A stretch of DNA of 64,000 nt from Anaerosoma tenue (GCF_023161965.1 NZ_JALNTY010000003.1:105271-169270), one strand, 5' to 3'. Shown: positions 53,573 to 64,000, counted from the stretch's first letter. Program-made: numbers and translations. The notes: a model not told the origin generated them from the letters alone.

Positions 53573-53610
53573 ACGCGGCAGGCCGGCCACCAAGGACCGA
53601 CCTGCCGCGT
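53573..53610 (-). terminator. Hairpin downstream of the surface-protein gene
   Basis: A 10-bp stem ACGCGGCAGG/CCTGCCGCGT with an 18-base partly paired loop lies 23 bases past the stop at 53633 and upstream of gatB. Confidence 0.55.
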
Positions 53611-53632
53611 CCGAGCGCTGAGAGAATCGGCG

Positions 53633-55555
53633 TCACCAGAGGAGAGCGCGCGCCGAAGCACGGACCGGTCCGGTGAGAACCTGCGCTCCGCCCAGGTATC
53701 TGATCTCGTAGATCATGTCCTTGTGCTCCGAGAGCACCGCGCCCGCATCCGGACTGAGGCTGGTGCCGCGCGTGAGAAGCACCGGGCAGCAGTCGTTGCC
53801 CTGCAGCACCCCGCCGGCGAGCGCGTCGGGGAAGTCCTCGCCTGTCGTGAGCGCCGGGCGCGACATCAGCATGCCGAGACCATCGAAGCCCACCGTTGCG
53901 ACCTCCGCGGACGTCGCATAGCGGTTGGGACCCCAGATGCGCATGAAGCCCATGAACGGCGATGCGTCGAGCGTGTCGGCCACCCCCGTGCTCACGACCG
54001 CCGTGCCTCCGATGATGTAGCCGTGGTTCGACGGATTGCCGCCCCAGTCGTTACGGATCATGGCGTCAGCCACATCACCCGGAAGGGCGTCCGTGGGCGT
54101 GAGGTAGATCGGCCAGCCGTTCGCCGCCGCTATCGGTGCGGCCGACAAGGCGTCGGGGAAGTCGGCGCCCGTGCACACGAACGCGGTCCCGTCGTAGAGA
54201 GAGCCGCGCATCGCCTTCACCTCGGCCGCGATCTCGATGGCGGTCTCGTAGCGGTCGGCGCCGTCGAGCCGCGTGGCGATGTCCATGGAGGTGAGCGCCT
54301 TGGCGGCCTTCAGCACGTCATCGCTCACCGCCGCGGTACCGCCGAGGACGTAGACCCGCTTCGGGGCGAGCCGCGTGATCTCGGCTGCAACCGCCGAAGG
54401 CAACGCGTCCGGAGGCGTGAGCAGCAGCGGGCCCTGGACCGTGCCGGCCAATGCGGTGCCCCCGAGGGCGTCGGGCCAGTTGAACGCGGTGGCCAAGACC
54501 ACGATGTCGACACTTCCATCCACCGGATACGCCATCCGTGAGGCCTCCACCGCCGTCAGGAAGCGATCCGCTCCCGCCACCTCGGTCTCCTCGGTAGCCA
54601 CCGCAACGCTCCACTTGGAGATGCGGTGGTTCGCCGTGTCGGCGATGTAGACCGTCCGGTCGGGACCGAGGGCGATGCCACGCGGATGCGAGACCTGCAC
54701 GTCACCGGAGCCGAAGGAGGCGAAGACCCGCTCCGTCCCTCCTGCGGCATCGAACACCTGGACGCGGTGCCCGTCGGTCTCCACCACGAACGACCGGCCG
54801 ACGGGGTCGACCGCCACGCTCGCAGGCGTCAGGAAGTCACCGTACGCGATGCCGTGGCCACCCCAGCTGAGCACCGGCACGAGCGGATCCCCATCGTAGA
54901 CGACCACCGACTCGGTCAGGCCGCCCATCGTCCCGGTGGTGGTGTGGATCAGCCCGTCCTCCGAGACGTCGATACCGGTGGTGGGGGTGCCCTCGGGAAG
55001 CCATGTCCCGCACCCGTCTCCGTACGTGTTCCAGATCTGGAGGTTGCCGAGCAGCGTGTCCGTAAGATACACATGACCGTCAAGCGAAGCCCCGAGACCC
55101 ACGGGGGCGTCGATGGTCGTTCAACTCGCCGCCTCGTCGAACGGCGGACTCGGATTCGCAAGCAGCGCCTGATAACGGTTGACCAGCCCCCCGTTGCCCA
55201 TCTGCCCCACGTACACGTTCCCCCAGCGGTCGCACGCGAGCGACCTCGGCGATGAGAGCGGCTGCCCCGCCCATCCCACCGACGTCTTGCCAAGGAACGC
55301 GCCGTCGGGATCGAAGACCTGCACTCGCCGGTCCGCGGGATCCGACACACCGGTCACGTAGACGTGGCCCCACTTGTCCACCTCGACGTCCAGCGGACCG
55401 CTGAACTGCCCGTCGAGCGCGCCCTCGCTACCCCAGTTCCGTTCCCAGGTCACACCCGTAACCGGCACCGCGACGGCCCCGGGGGCAGGCATCACCGCGA
55501 ACATGACCGTGGTGGAAAGGAACGACAGTGCCAGAAGGCGAAGCGATCGCTTCAT
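53633..55555 (-). pseudogene. NHL-repeat and CWB2-repeat surface protein interrupted by an in-frame TGA
   Basis: The frame is continuous from the ATG at 55555 to 53633 except for one TGA at 55121-55123 (codon 145). The first part has a signal peptide (RSLRLLALSFLSTTVMFAVM) and NHL propeller repeats (VDKWGHVYVTG). The second part continues the propeller (SLDGHVYLTDTLLGNLQIW, DRTVYIADTANHRI). It ends in three CWB2 cell-wall-binding repeats, such as VAGADRFLTAVEASRMAYP and RVYVLGGTAAVS. Either the gene is inactivated, the TGA is read through, or a base is misread. A GTG at 55102 could restart translation but has no ribosome site. The intact protein would be a wall-anchored sugar- or protein-binding propeller. 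Confidence 0.8.
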
Positions 55556-55681
55556 GACGCACCCCCATGCCCAGGCGCCCGCGCACGCGGGTGCACCCAA
55601 CCCCTATGGGTGATGTACCCGCATCGCACATGCTCCAGGCACTGGAGCGCTACGTCGAACGTCCGGTTTCCCGGCGTCGCA

Positions 55682-57166
55682 TCAGGCCAGCGCGCGCACC
55701 GTTGGCGGAACCGGATCGAAGCCCGTGGCCGCCTCGAACGCCGCAGCCGCACGCAGGATCGTCGTCTCGGCGAAGTGGTCGCCGATGATCTGCAGCCCGA
55801 TCGGCAGTCCTGTCCCCGGACAGACTCCGCTTGGCACACTGATCGCGCAGTTCCCGGCAAGGTTCACCGGTATCGTGTACACATCGTTGAGGTACATCGT
55901 GAACGGATCAGACTTCTCGCCGAAGGTGAACGCCACCTCAGGCGTGGTGGGGGTGAGAAGCACGTCGAAGCGCTCGAACGCCGAGCGGAAGTCCTCGATG
56001 ATCCGTGTCCGGGCCTTCTGCGCCTGCCCGTAGTAGGCATCGTAGTAGCCCGCCGACAACGCATACGTGCCGAGCATGATCCTGCGGATGGTCTCCGGAC
56101 CGAACCCTTCGGCGCGTGAACGCGCGTAGAGGTCCGTCACGTCCTCCGCATCGGGAACGCGCAGACCGTACCGGATGCCGTCGAAGCGAGCGAGGTTGGA
56201 TGAGGCCTCTGCCGGCCCGATCACGTAGTATGCGGACAGCCCGTGCTTCGCACTCGGCAGATCCACCTCTCCCACCTCGGCGCCGAGCGAAGCGAAGGTC
56301 TCCGCGGCGGCCGCGACGCTCGCACGTATCTCCCGGCCGCAGCCGTCCATCTCGAGCATGTCGGTGACGAGACCCACGCGGAGTCCGGCAACGCCCCCCT
56401 CGAGGAGAGACCCGTACGGAACGACCGGCTCCGGTGACGACGTGGCGTCCATGGGGTCTTCGCCGGCGATCGCCTCGAGCGCCAGTGCCACGTCCTCCAC
56501 CGACGTGCCGAACGGTCCGATCTGGTCGAGCGAAGAGCCGAACGCCACGATGCCGTAGCGGCTGACGCGTCCGTACGTGGGCTTCAGGGCAACGGTCCCG
56601 GTGAGCGCGCCGGGCTGCCTGATCGAGCCGCCCGTGTCGCTGCCGAGAGAGATGCTGGTCATCCCTGCCGCCACGCACGCGGCGCTCCCGCCCGAGGAGC
56701 CCCCGGGCACGCGATCCAGGTCCCATGGGTTGCGTGTGGGCCCGAACGCCGAGTTCTCGGTCGACGAGCCGAACGCGAACTCGTCCATGTTGCACTTCCC
56801 AATGGGAAGCGCGCCCGCGTCGAGCAGGCGCCTGACGGCCGTGCAATCGTACACGCTCTCGTAGGTCTCGAGCATGCGGCTCCCGCAGGTCGTACGCGTA
56901 CCGAGCAGGTTCATGTTGTCTTTGAGGCCCGCGGGCACACCAGCGAGCGGCGGGAGCGGATTCCCGGCGGCGCGGGCGGCGTCGACACGCTCGGCCGCCT
57001 CGTACGCCAGCTCCGGCGTGAGCTGCAGGAACGCGTGCACGCGGTCATCCAGCGCCTCGACGCGTGCGTACGCGGCGTCCACCACCTCGCGTGCGGAGTG
57101 ATCGCCAGCGACGATCCCATCACGGACCTGCCGCGCACTGAGAGCCGAGAGGTCGAGGGTGCTCAT
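55682..57166 (-). CDS. gatA: Aspartyl/glutamyl-tRNA amidotransferase subunit A
   Basis: This 494-residue amidase-signature subunit releases ammonia from glutamine. The Ser-cisSer-Lys triad is visible: Lys in PAGLKDNMNLLG, and the Ser pair in VPGGSSGGSAACVAAG and LGSDTGGSIRQP. Its ATG overlaps the gatC stop by 4 bases. gatB is on the same strand but beyond the surface-protein gene. Confidence 0.96.
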   Translation of the reverse strand: MSTLDLSALSARQVRDGIVAGDHSAREVVDAAYARVEALDDRVHAFLQLTPELAYEAAERVDAARAAGNPLPPLAGVPAGLKDNMNLLGTRTTCGSRMLETYESVYDCTAVRRLLDAGALPIGKCNMDEFAFGSSTENSAFGPTRNPWDLDRVPGGSSGGSAACVAAGMTSISLGSDTGGSIRQPGALTGTVALKPTYGRVSRYGIVAFGSSLDQIGPFGTSVEDVALALEAIAGEDPMDATSSPEPVVPYGSLLEGGVAGLRVGLVTDMLEMDGCGREIRASVAAAAETFASLGAEVGEVDLPSAKHGLSAYYVIGPAEASSNLARFDGIRYGLRVPDAEDVTDLYARSRAEGFGPETIRRIMLGTYALSAGYYDAYYGQAQKARTRIIEDFRSAFERFDVLLTPTTPEVAFTFGEKSDPFTMYLNDVYTIPVNLAGNCAISVPSGVCPGTGLPIGLQIIGDHFAETTILRAAAAFEAATGFDPVPPTVRALA

Positions 57167-57465
57167 GAAGCATCCTCCCCGCCCGTGATCGCGGGCACCA
57201 CGAAGGCGGTACCGTCAGTCTCCGGCGCGTTCCTGAGCGCGTCCTCGCGCGAAAGGCCCGGCCGCACCACGTCAGCGCGCGTCCTGTTGGTCATCGCAAG
57301 CGGATGCGCGGTCGGCTCGACCCCCTCGAGGTCCAGTCTCCGCAACTCGTCGATATGGCCCAGCAGCGAATCGAGCTCGGCCGTCAGCGTATCCACCTGC
57401 TCGTTCGTCAGCGCCAGACGGGCAAGCATCGCTACGTGACAGACATCCGACTCGGTGATCGCCAT
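57163..57465 (-). CDS. gatC: Aspartyl/glutamyl-tRNA amidotransferase subunit C
   Basis: This 100-residue subunit stabilises GatA and links it to GatB. It has the family start VCHVAMLARLALTNEQVDTL, the helix LDSLLGHIDELRRLDLEGVE, PTAHPLAM and the C-terminal DVVRPGLSREDALRNAPET. It is first in the gatC-gatA operon. Confidence 0.94.
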   Translation of the reverse strand: MAITESDVCHVAMLARLALTNEQVDTLTAELDSLLGHIDELRRLDLEGVEPTAHPLAMTNRTRADVVRPGLSREDALRNAPETDGTAFVVPAITGGEDAS

Positions 57466-57550
57466 ACGGGGAGCCTCCTGTAGGTGGTACGCAACCGCAC
57501 GGGCTGCGGTGATGAACGCGTCCCATCATACCCGAGCCAGCCACATGGAA

Positions 57551-57589
57551 GAACGCCCGGCGGTCCGTATCGGGACCACCCGGGCGTTC
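57551..57589 (-). terminator. Terminator hairpin after the first Cys-rich miniprotein gene
   Basis: The outer stem GAACGCCCGG/CCGGGCGTTC and inner GGTCC/GGACC form a long hairpin in the gap between the miniprotein stop (57629) and gatC. It ends the miniprotein transcript before gatC. Confidence 0.65.
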
Positions 57590-57628
57590 GGCACTGCAAG
57601 CGCACCACGACGCAGTGAGATCGATGTG

Positions 57629-57856
57629 TTACCGCCCCGCGAGGATCCTGTCGGCACGCCCCGCTTCCGACGGGTACAGGTCCGACGGTACGCCGTCGCG
57701 GCCCAGCACCACGAAGACCATGTGCCGCGCGCACTTCATGTTGTCGGCGTTCGGTCCCGAGCAGTACTGCTTCTTCACCAGCTCGGCTGTCGAGGGCATG
57801 TTGCTCATCTGGTCATGAAAGAACGGGCACTTGGGCAGGCATTCGCAGTCGGCCAT
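57629..57856 (-). CDS. Cys-rich miniprotein, first of two tandem paralogues
   Basis: This 75-residue protein starts MADCECLPKCPFFHDQMSNM. Cys4, Cys10, Cys32 and Cys42 and His14 are shared with the neighbour at 57939. Common motif: C-x5-C-x-FFHD-x5-MPS, then YC-x4-ADN-x2-CAR and VP-x-DLYP-x-E/A. Four conserved Cys suggest a metal or Fe-S site. It has its own promoter (57904-57932). I recall similar short proteins in sulfate reducers but know no name or function. Confidence 0.75.
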   Translation of the reverse strand: MADCECLPKCPFFHDQMSNMPSTAELVKKQYCSGPNADNMKCARHMVFVVLGRDGVPSDLYPSEAGRADRILAGR

Positions 57857-57903
57857 CGGGGTCCCCCCTGTCGGTCTCGGCTCAGACATTCCGGCTGACC
57901 CTT

Positions 57904-57932
57904 AGTATACGGGAATACCCCGATTACCCCAA
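57904..57932 (-). promoter_or_regulatory. Consensus-like promoter of the Cys-rich miniprotein gene
   Basis: TTGGGG (57927-57932) and TATACT (57904-57909) are spaced exactly 17 bases, the best promoter match in this half of the window. GGGAATACCCC inside it is a short palindrome that could be an operator. Confidence 0.65.
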
Positions 57933-57938
57933 GCAAAA

Positions 57939-58220
57939 TCAGAGGTCGTCTTCACCTCTTCCAGCACCCGGCCCTCCACGCACGATCGTGCTCGCCGGCA
58001 CGCCGGTGATGCCTTTCACCCGGTAGACCTCCGCCGGGTACAGGTCGTCCGGCACATCGCCGAGACCCACCTTCACGGCCACGATCCGCCGGGCACACCG
58101 CGTGTTGTCGGCCCACTCGCCCTCGCAGTACCGCTGTCTGAGCATGAGCGACATCGAGGGCATCTTCGCCAGTCGGTCGTGGAAGAACGCGCACGTGACG
58201 AGATGCTCGCACTCCGTCAT
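57939..58220 (-). CDS. Cys-rich miniprotein, second of two tandem paralogues
   Basis: This 93-residue protein starts MTECEHLVTCAFFHDRLAKM, with the same four Cys and His14 as its neighbour and a longer charged C-terminal tail ending GRGEDDL. The start at 58220 has AGGGGGG upstream. The two paralogues are 82 bases apart, separated by the promoter of the first, so they are a tandem duplication with independent control. Confidence 0.75.
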   Translation of the reverse strand: MTECEHLVTCAFFHDRLAKMPSMSLMLRQRYCEGEWADNTRCARRIVAVKVGLGDVPDDLYPAEVYRVKGITGVPASTIVRGGPGAGRGEDDL

Positions 58221-58269
58221 GACGGCCACCCCCCTGGAGAGCAAGGACACTCCATAAGCTATATCCCCG

Positions 58270-59346
58270 TCAGGCGGCGCCCGACACCAGGAACACGGCA
58301 GCCACGGTGATAGCGTTGTAGAGCGCATGGAGCGCGATCGGCGGCCACAGGCTGTCGGTCCGCTCGGCCAGCCACCCCAAGACCACACCGAGCACGAACA
58401 TCGGGAACAGCAGCCACCAACTGCGGTGGAAAGCCGCGAACAGCGCCGCCTGAAGGACGATCCCGGGCCACATGCCCGCTCGCGCCGCGATGCCCTCCTG
58501 CAGCGCGCCCCGGAACACCGCCTCTTCCACCACGGGACCCACGAGCACCACCATGAGGATCGCCAGGACGAGGCCCACCTCGTCGTTGCCGAAGAGCGTC
58601 AGCATGTCGGTGCCCGAGCGCGGGAGCAGCCCGATCTCACGTGTGACGTAGGCGTACGCCGAGGCCACCGAACGCGTGAGGGCGAGACCGCCGATCACCA
58701 GGCCGACCGAGACGGCCACACCGCGGAACGTCCGCGACTCATGCCGGAGGCCGAGCGCGGCCAGAACGTCCCCTCCCCTTCGTCGCACAAGCCAGACGAT
58801 CACCCCGATCTGCGCGGCGTAGTAGAGCGCAAGGACCGACACCCGCAACGGCAATCGGGCGCCCGGCCCGAGCGTCTCGACCCACCCGATGCTCGACAGC
58901 GCCTCCTTCACCATGAACATCGAGAAGGTGACCGATAGCATCGCCGCCGCCTCGAGAAGCGTCCACTGGAAACCGCCGCGCGACCCGCCCCTGGAAGTTC
59001 GCTTCACGGCGGCCGCCTCTTTCCGCGCGGCCGTCTCCTTCCGGGCCTGGGCGCTCCTCGCGCGCGGCGTGCCTGATGCCGTTGCTGTCGCGCCGCTTCT
59101 CTTGCGCGGCGCGGGCTCCGGGCGCGACCGCTCCCCGCCCGCACCGGCGGTCCGCTGTTCCGGCCTCGACACGATCGCGCGACGAGGGCATGCCTTCGCG
59201 CAGGCGCCGCACCCGTCGCACCGCTTCCAGTCGACCTGCAGGTACGTCCTGCCCACCCGGAGAGCGTCATGCGGGCAGACGGCGAGACACGCGCCGCAAC
59301 GGTCGCACGCGCGTGGGTTGAGCGAGAGCGGTGGCCTCTGCTTCAC
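58270..59346 (-). CDS. Ferredoxin-CPBP intramembrane protease fusion
   Basis: This 358-residue protein has residues 10-57 as a two-cluster ferredoxin (Cys14/17/20/24 and Cys43/46/49/53, each CX2CX2CX3C with Pro after the last Cys). Residues 61-125 are a positively charged Ala/Arg/Lys linker. Residues 128-358 are a CPBP (CAAX/Abi-type) membrane protease with about seven helices. Catalytic residues are EEAVFRG (Glu274, Glu275, Arg279), FAAFHRSW (His307) and HALYNA (His340, Asn344). The ferredoxin lies on the cytoplasmic side. CPBP proteins cleave within membranes or act as scaffolds. Redox control of the protease, or an electron input to the membrane part, is inference. Both ends lack a frame break, so the fusion looks real. 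Confidence 0.85.
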   Translation of the reverse strand: MKQRPPLSLNPRACDRCGACLAVCPHDALRVGRTYLQVDWKRCDGCGACAKACPRRAIVSRPEQRTAGAGGERSRPEPAPRKRSGATATASGTPRARSAQARKETAARKEAAAVKRTSRGGSRGGFQWTLLEAAAMLSVTFSMFMVKEALSSIGWVETLGPGARLPLRVSVLALYYAAQIGVIVWLVRRRGGDVLAALGLRHESRTFRGVAVSVGLVIGGLALTRSVASAYAYVTREIGLLPRSGTDMLTLFGNDEVGLVLAILMVVLVGPVVEEAVFRGALQEGIAARAGMWPGIVLQAALFAAFHRSWWLLFPMFVLGVVLGWLAERTDSLWPPIALHALYNAITVAAVFLVSGAA

Positions 59347-59386
59347 GACGCCCGCACCCGGTCACATCGTCGGGCGAGAGGCGACA

Positions 59387-61522
<2,136 letters not shown>

Positions 61523-61816
61523 CTACTCCTCGCCCTTGAGCGTCTGCACGTGCACGTCGTTCACCGAGTAGATGACGGCCTCGGGAACGAAACGGTTCAT
61601 CCGCTCCGCTTCGTAGATCCACACGTCCGTGAGCGTGACCTTGAAGTACAGCCCGCCCGGACCGTTCACGGGCTCCACATCCACACCGTTGGCGAGGTAT
61701 GCGCGGAGCTCCGTCTCGATGTAGTAGGTGAAGACACGAGCGGCATCTCGGTACTCGTTGTACAGGGCAAGCCGCCGGTCGGCCTCGAACATATCCAGCT
61801 CGTCGATGCTGTCCAT
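61523..61816 (-). CDS. DUF2469-type small protein
   Basis: This 97-residue acidic protein follows the pattern of DUF2469: LALYNEYRDAARVFTYYIET, RAYLANGVDVE, GGLYFKVTLTDVWIYEAERM and VNDVHVQTLKGEE. The family is almost confined to Actinobacteria and its function is unknown. In many actinobacteria it sits near rnhB; here it precedes ligA. AAGGGG lies upstream of the ATG. Confidence 0.72.
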   Translation of the reverse strand: MDSIDELDMFEADRRLALYNEYRDAARVFTYYIETELRAYLANGVDVEPVNGPGGLYFKVTLTDVWIYEAERMNRFVPEAVIYSVNDVHVQTLKGEE

Positions 61817-61857
61817 CTGTCCACCCCTTAGTCGTGTAAGACCACGGCCGGTCCTGC

Positions 61858-62589
61858 TCAGCGGTCAGCGGGCCCCACGTTCACACGGCCGCGGAAGCCC
61901 ACGCGGTCGCCCGCGATCACCACTGCTCCCCGCACGCCTCTCACGCTCATCGCCCGGTCGAGCGCGCGCTCCACATCGTCGGCGCCGTGCACCACGTTCC
62001 CGGCGGCCGTGGCCACCGCGTCCGCCAGCGCGCCGTCATCGGCAAGCACCGTCACCGCGTGCGCAGTGCCGAGGCTCACACTATGCCCTACTTTCCCCGA
62101 TGATGTGCATACGGCCACCGGGAGGTCGGCGGCATCGAGATGGACGGCGACCCTGCCCGAGAGCGGGGAGCCGCCCGCCACCACGAGGACACGCCTCGGC
62201 ATCTCCCCGCAGAGGTACAGATCGCCACCGTTCTCCACGATCACCTCACGCGAACGCGTCTGCAGACCCCGGGCGACCCGCTCAGCGATCGCGCCCGCGA
62301 CCGCTGCCATCGGACCGGTCCCGGCTTCCCGCGCGGCGGCTGACATCGCTCGGACTATCTCAGGCGCCCCCTCCCCGGCGTCGACCGGCACGTAACTCTC
62401 GGCCCAACGGGGGTGAGCCGAGATATGGCCCTCGAGGTCGGCCCGGAGCCCCGCTACGAGCGTCTCCGTCTCACCGCGCAGGTCGGTGCGGGCGCTCACA
62501 TGAAGGTCCGTCTCGCCCTGCGCGCAGGTGAACGAGACGAGGCCGGCGGCGTCCATGTCCAGGCGGTATGTCCTTGGCTCCCATCGCAT
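61858..62589 (-). CDS. UPF0280/ApbE-like protein
   Basis: This 243-residue protein has the UPF0280 features GTGPMAAVAGAIAERVARGL, VIVENGGDLYLCG, VCTSSGKVGHSVSLG and AAGNVVHGADDVE. The fold resembles ApbE flavin transferases, with which it shares a Gly-rich region. Family members occur next to methanogenesis and redox genes in other organisms. Its function is unknown. Confidence 0.8.
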   Translation of the reverse strand: MRWEPRTYRLDMDAAGLVSFTCAQGETDLHVSARTDLRGETETLVAGLRADLEGHISAHPRWAESYVPVDAGEGAPEIVRAMSAAAREAGTGPMAAVAGAIAERVARGLQTRSREVIVENGGDLYLCGEMPRRVLVVAGGSPLSGRVAVHLDAADLPVAVCTSSGKVGHSVSLGTAHAVTVLADDGALADAVATAAGNVVHGADDVERALDRAMSVRGVRGAVVIAGDRVGFRGRVNVGPADR

Positions 62590-62655
62590 GGGTTCATGGT
62601 ATCAGTCCTGCGGGGATACACTGGACAGAAGAGGTGTCGACGAAGGGCTCCTGAC

Positions 62656-63699
62656 ATGCGAGAGATCCTGGACGTGTGCGTGAAGATGGACCGGTTCGCC
62701 GAGCGGCTCTACGCGGCACTTGCCGAGCAGTGCCCGGAGCCCGGGCTCGCCACTACCTTCTCACGCCTTGCCGCGGACGAAGCCCAGCACACCGGATGGT
62801 GGGAAGGGCTGCTCGAGGCATGGGAGCACGGGCTCCTCCCCGACCTCGTGAACGACACCACCGGACTCGCGGAGCGCCTGACCGACGTGCACGACGAACT
62901 CTCACGTATCGACCTCGGCTCGATCGGCGAGCTCGACGTGGAGAGGATGCTCGCACTCGCCGCGCGTGTGGAGTTCTTCATGATCGACCCGGTCTTCAGC
63001 GAACTCATCGAGTTGACCGAACCCGCACAGTCGGAGCATCGCCACGCGGCCTACCAGGCGCACATCCAGCGGCTCGTGAACGAGATCGCCGCGCGCTACC
63101 CCGACGACTCCCTTGCCGCGCTCCTGGCATCCTCGTTGTCGCGCTCCTGGAGGGACAACCGGCGGCTGTCCGTCTACGCCACCCACGACGCGCTGACGGG
63201 ACTCTACAACCGCAGAGCGCTCTACACGCACCTGCCACAGTGGACCGCATGGTCGGCCCGGTACGGGCACCCTCTCGCGGTGCTCCTCATCGACATCGAC
63301 CGCTTCAAGGACATCAACGACACGCACGGCCACGCCGTCGGCGACCGCGCGCTCGCGTCGATCGCCCAGGCCATGCGCCATGTCACACGGGCGTCCGACC
63401 TCGTCGTCCGATACGGCGGCGACGAGTTCGCCGTGATCGCCCCGGAGACCGGCGTCAGCGAATGCGTGGATCTTGCGAACCGTATCGTCGAGGCGATCCG
63501 GCAGGTGAGCGTCAGCGCCGATGATGGCTCTGCCATCCCGCTCACGGTGAGCATCGGCAGCGCGGTGGCGCACGACGTCGCCGGCAGCCCGCCGTACCGT
63601 GTAGAGAGCCTGCTCGCGGCGGCCGACCAGGCACTCTACAGCGCCAAGAGCGCCGGCCGCGACCGGGCGGCCGATCCGCTCACCGTCGAACGGGTCTGA
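62656..63699 (+). CDS. Diguanylate cyclase with N-terminal ferritin-like domain
   Basis: This 347-residue protein has residues 1-150 as a four-helix ferritin/rubrerythrin-like domain. Asp12-x6-Tyr19 and Glu42-x2-His45 (in ADEAQHTGWW) resemble the first diiron half-site, and Glu127-x2-His130 (QSEHRHAAY) the second. A linker (150-175) leads to a full GGDEF domain with GGDEF at 254-258 and an inhibitory RxxD at 245-248. It should make c-di-GMP in response to a redox or iron/oxygen signal; the sensor role is inference. The ATG at 62656 has AAGGG 8 bases upstream. It stands alone on the plus strand. Confidence 0.85.
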   Translation: MREILDVCVKMDRFAERLYAALAEQCPEPGLATTFSRLAADEAQHTGWWEGLLEAWEHGLLPDLVNDTTGLAERLTDVHDELSRIDLGSIGELDVERMLALAARVEFFMIDPVFSELIELTEPAQSEHRHAAYQAHIQRLVNEIAARYPDDSLAALLASSLSRSWRDNRRLSVYATHDALTGLYNRRALYTHLPQWTAWSARYGHPLAVLLIDIDRFKDINDTHGHAVGDRALASIAQAMRHVTRASDLVVRYGGDEFAVIAPETGVSECVDLANRIVEAIRQVSVSADDGSAIPLTVSIGSAVAHDVAGSPPYRVESLLAAADQALYSAKSAGRDRAADPLTVERV

Positions 63700-63709
63700 A
63701 CGACAGCCG

Positions 63710-64000
63710 TCACATCTCCGCGAGCTCGGCCGCGTGATAACTCGAGCGCACGAACGGCGCGCTCGCCACACCCGCGAATCCCAGGCGGCGGGCCTCACGC
63801 GCCAGGGCGGTGAATTCGTCAGGCTCCACGAACGCGGCCACTGGCAGGTGCCGGGCGCTCGGACGCAGATACTGGCCGAGCGTCAGGAGATCGCATCCGG
63901 CCTCCCGCAGGTCGCGCATCACGTCCACGACCTCGTCGTGGGTCTCCCCGAGGCCGAGCATCATCCCCGATTTGACCGGCATGTCCGAGGCGCGCGAATG
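63710..64000 (-). CDS. lipA: Lipoyl synthase, N-terminus beyond window edge
   Basis: The last 96 residues of a radical-SAM lipoyl synthase are visible: [50 protein letters not shown] and the C-terminal VRSSYHA motif, which supplies the conserved Ser that ligates the auxiliary cluster. The cluster-binding cysteines are outside the window. It inserts sulfur into octanoyl groups of 2-oxoacid dehydrogenases and the glycine cleavage system. Confidence 0.93.
   Translation of the reverse strand, partial: HSRASDMPVKSGMMLGLGETHDEVVDVMRDLREAGCDLLTLGQYLRPSARHLPVAAFVEPDEFTALAREARRLGFAGVASAPFVRSSYHAAELAEM

Noticed and set aside
53633-55555. Selenoprotein with UGA at codon 145
   Set aside because: The residue falls in a propeller loop with no redox motif around it and I see no SECIS-like hairpin directly downstream; nonsense mutation or misread base is simpler.

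Overview
This is a GC-rich, gene-dense window of bacterial chromosome with 60 protein genes, two of them cut by the window ends, and no tRNA or rRNA that I could recognise. A DUF2469-type protein, CWB2 surface repeats, a T-box-like leader of actinobacterial style, a 14- to 16-haem cytochrome and many Fe-S proteins suggest an anaerobic or electron-transferring actinobacterium. The class Coriobacteriia (Anaerosomatales/OPB41-like) is my best inference, not a demonstrated placement. GTG and TTG starts, 4-bp ATGA/GTGA overlaps and -10 boxes of the type TATACT recur.

Layout. 1-12.3 kb is branched-chain amino acid and serine synthesis on the minus strand: leuC (cut), leuA, serA with a class V aminotransferase, ilvC, ilvN, ilvB and ilvD. 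It is interrupted by a plus-strand RHH/PIN toxin-antitoxin pair and an orphan XRE regulator. ilvD has a T-box-like leader and leuA a possible leader peptide. 12.4-16.5 kb holds the multihaem cytochrome with a terminator-bearing leader, an AcuC-like deacetylase and an anchored beta-propeller protein. 16.5-21.6 kb encodes four enzymes that together look like a citrate-to-2-oxoglutarate branch (NifV/Re-citrate-synthase-like synthase, two-subunit aconitase-like hydratase, isocitrate dehydrogenase), with an AbrB/Doc module between the last two.

21.8-41.8 kb is mixed: acetyltransferase, ferredoxin, glycosyltransferase, D-cysteine desulfhydrase-like enzyme, NYN-LOTUS protein, cyclic 2,3-diphosphoglycerate synthetase-like protein, two DegV proteins, a TetR-MMPL-secreted protein efflux operon under a 38-bp palindrome, an iron-sulfur flavoprotein, NAD salvage (pncB-pncA), an ECF sigma/anti-sigma pair and cysteine synthase. 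41.8-46.4 kb is a copper module: small Cys/His secreted protein, SafE-cupredoxin fusion and CopA ATPase.

46.5-64 kb carries TIGR04076 and AIM24 proteins, a beta-hydroxyacid dehydrogenase, a GNAT/UMF1-transporter pair, gatCAB (gatCA separated from gatB by a surface-protein gene broken by an in-frame TGA), two tandem Cys-rich miniproteins, a ferredoxin-CPBP protease fusion, ligA, a DUF2469 protein, a UPF0280 protein, a ferritin-like/GGDEF fusion and a cut lipA. The most unusual items are the ferredoxin-CPBP fusion, the ferritin-like diguanylate cyclase, the T-box with a non-branched-chain specifier and the four-gene 2-oxoglutarate set.
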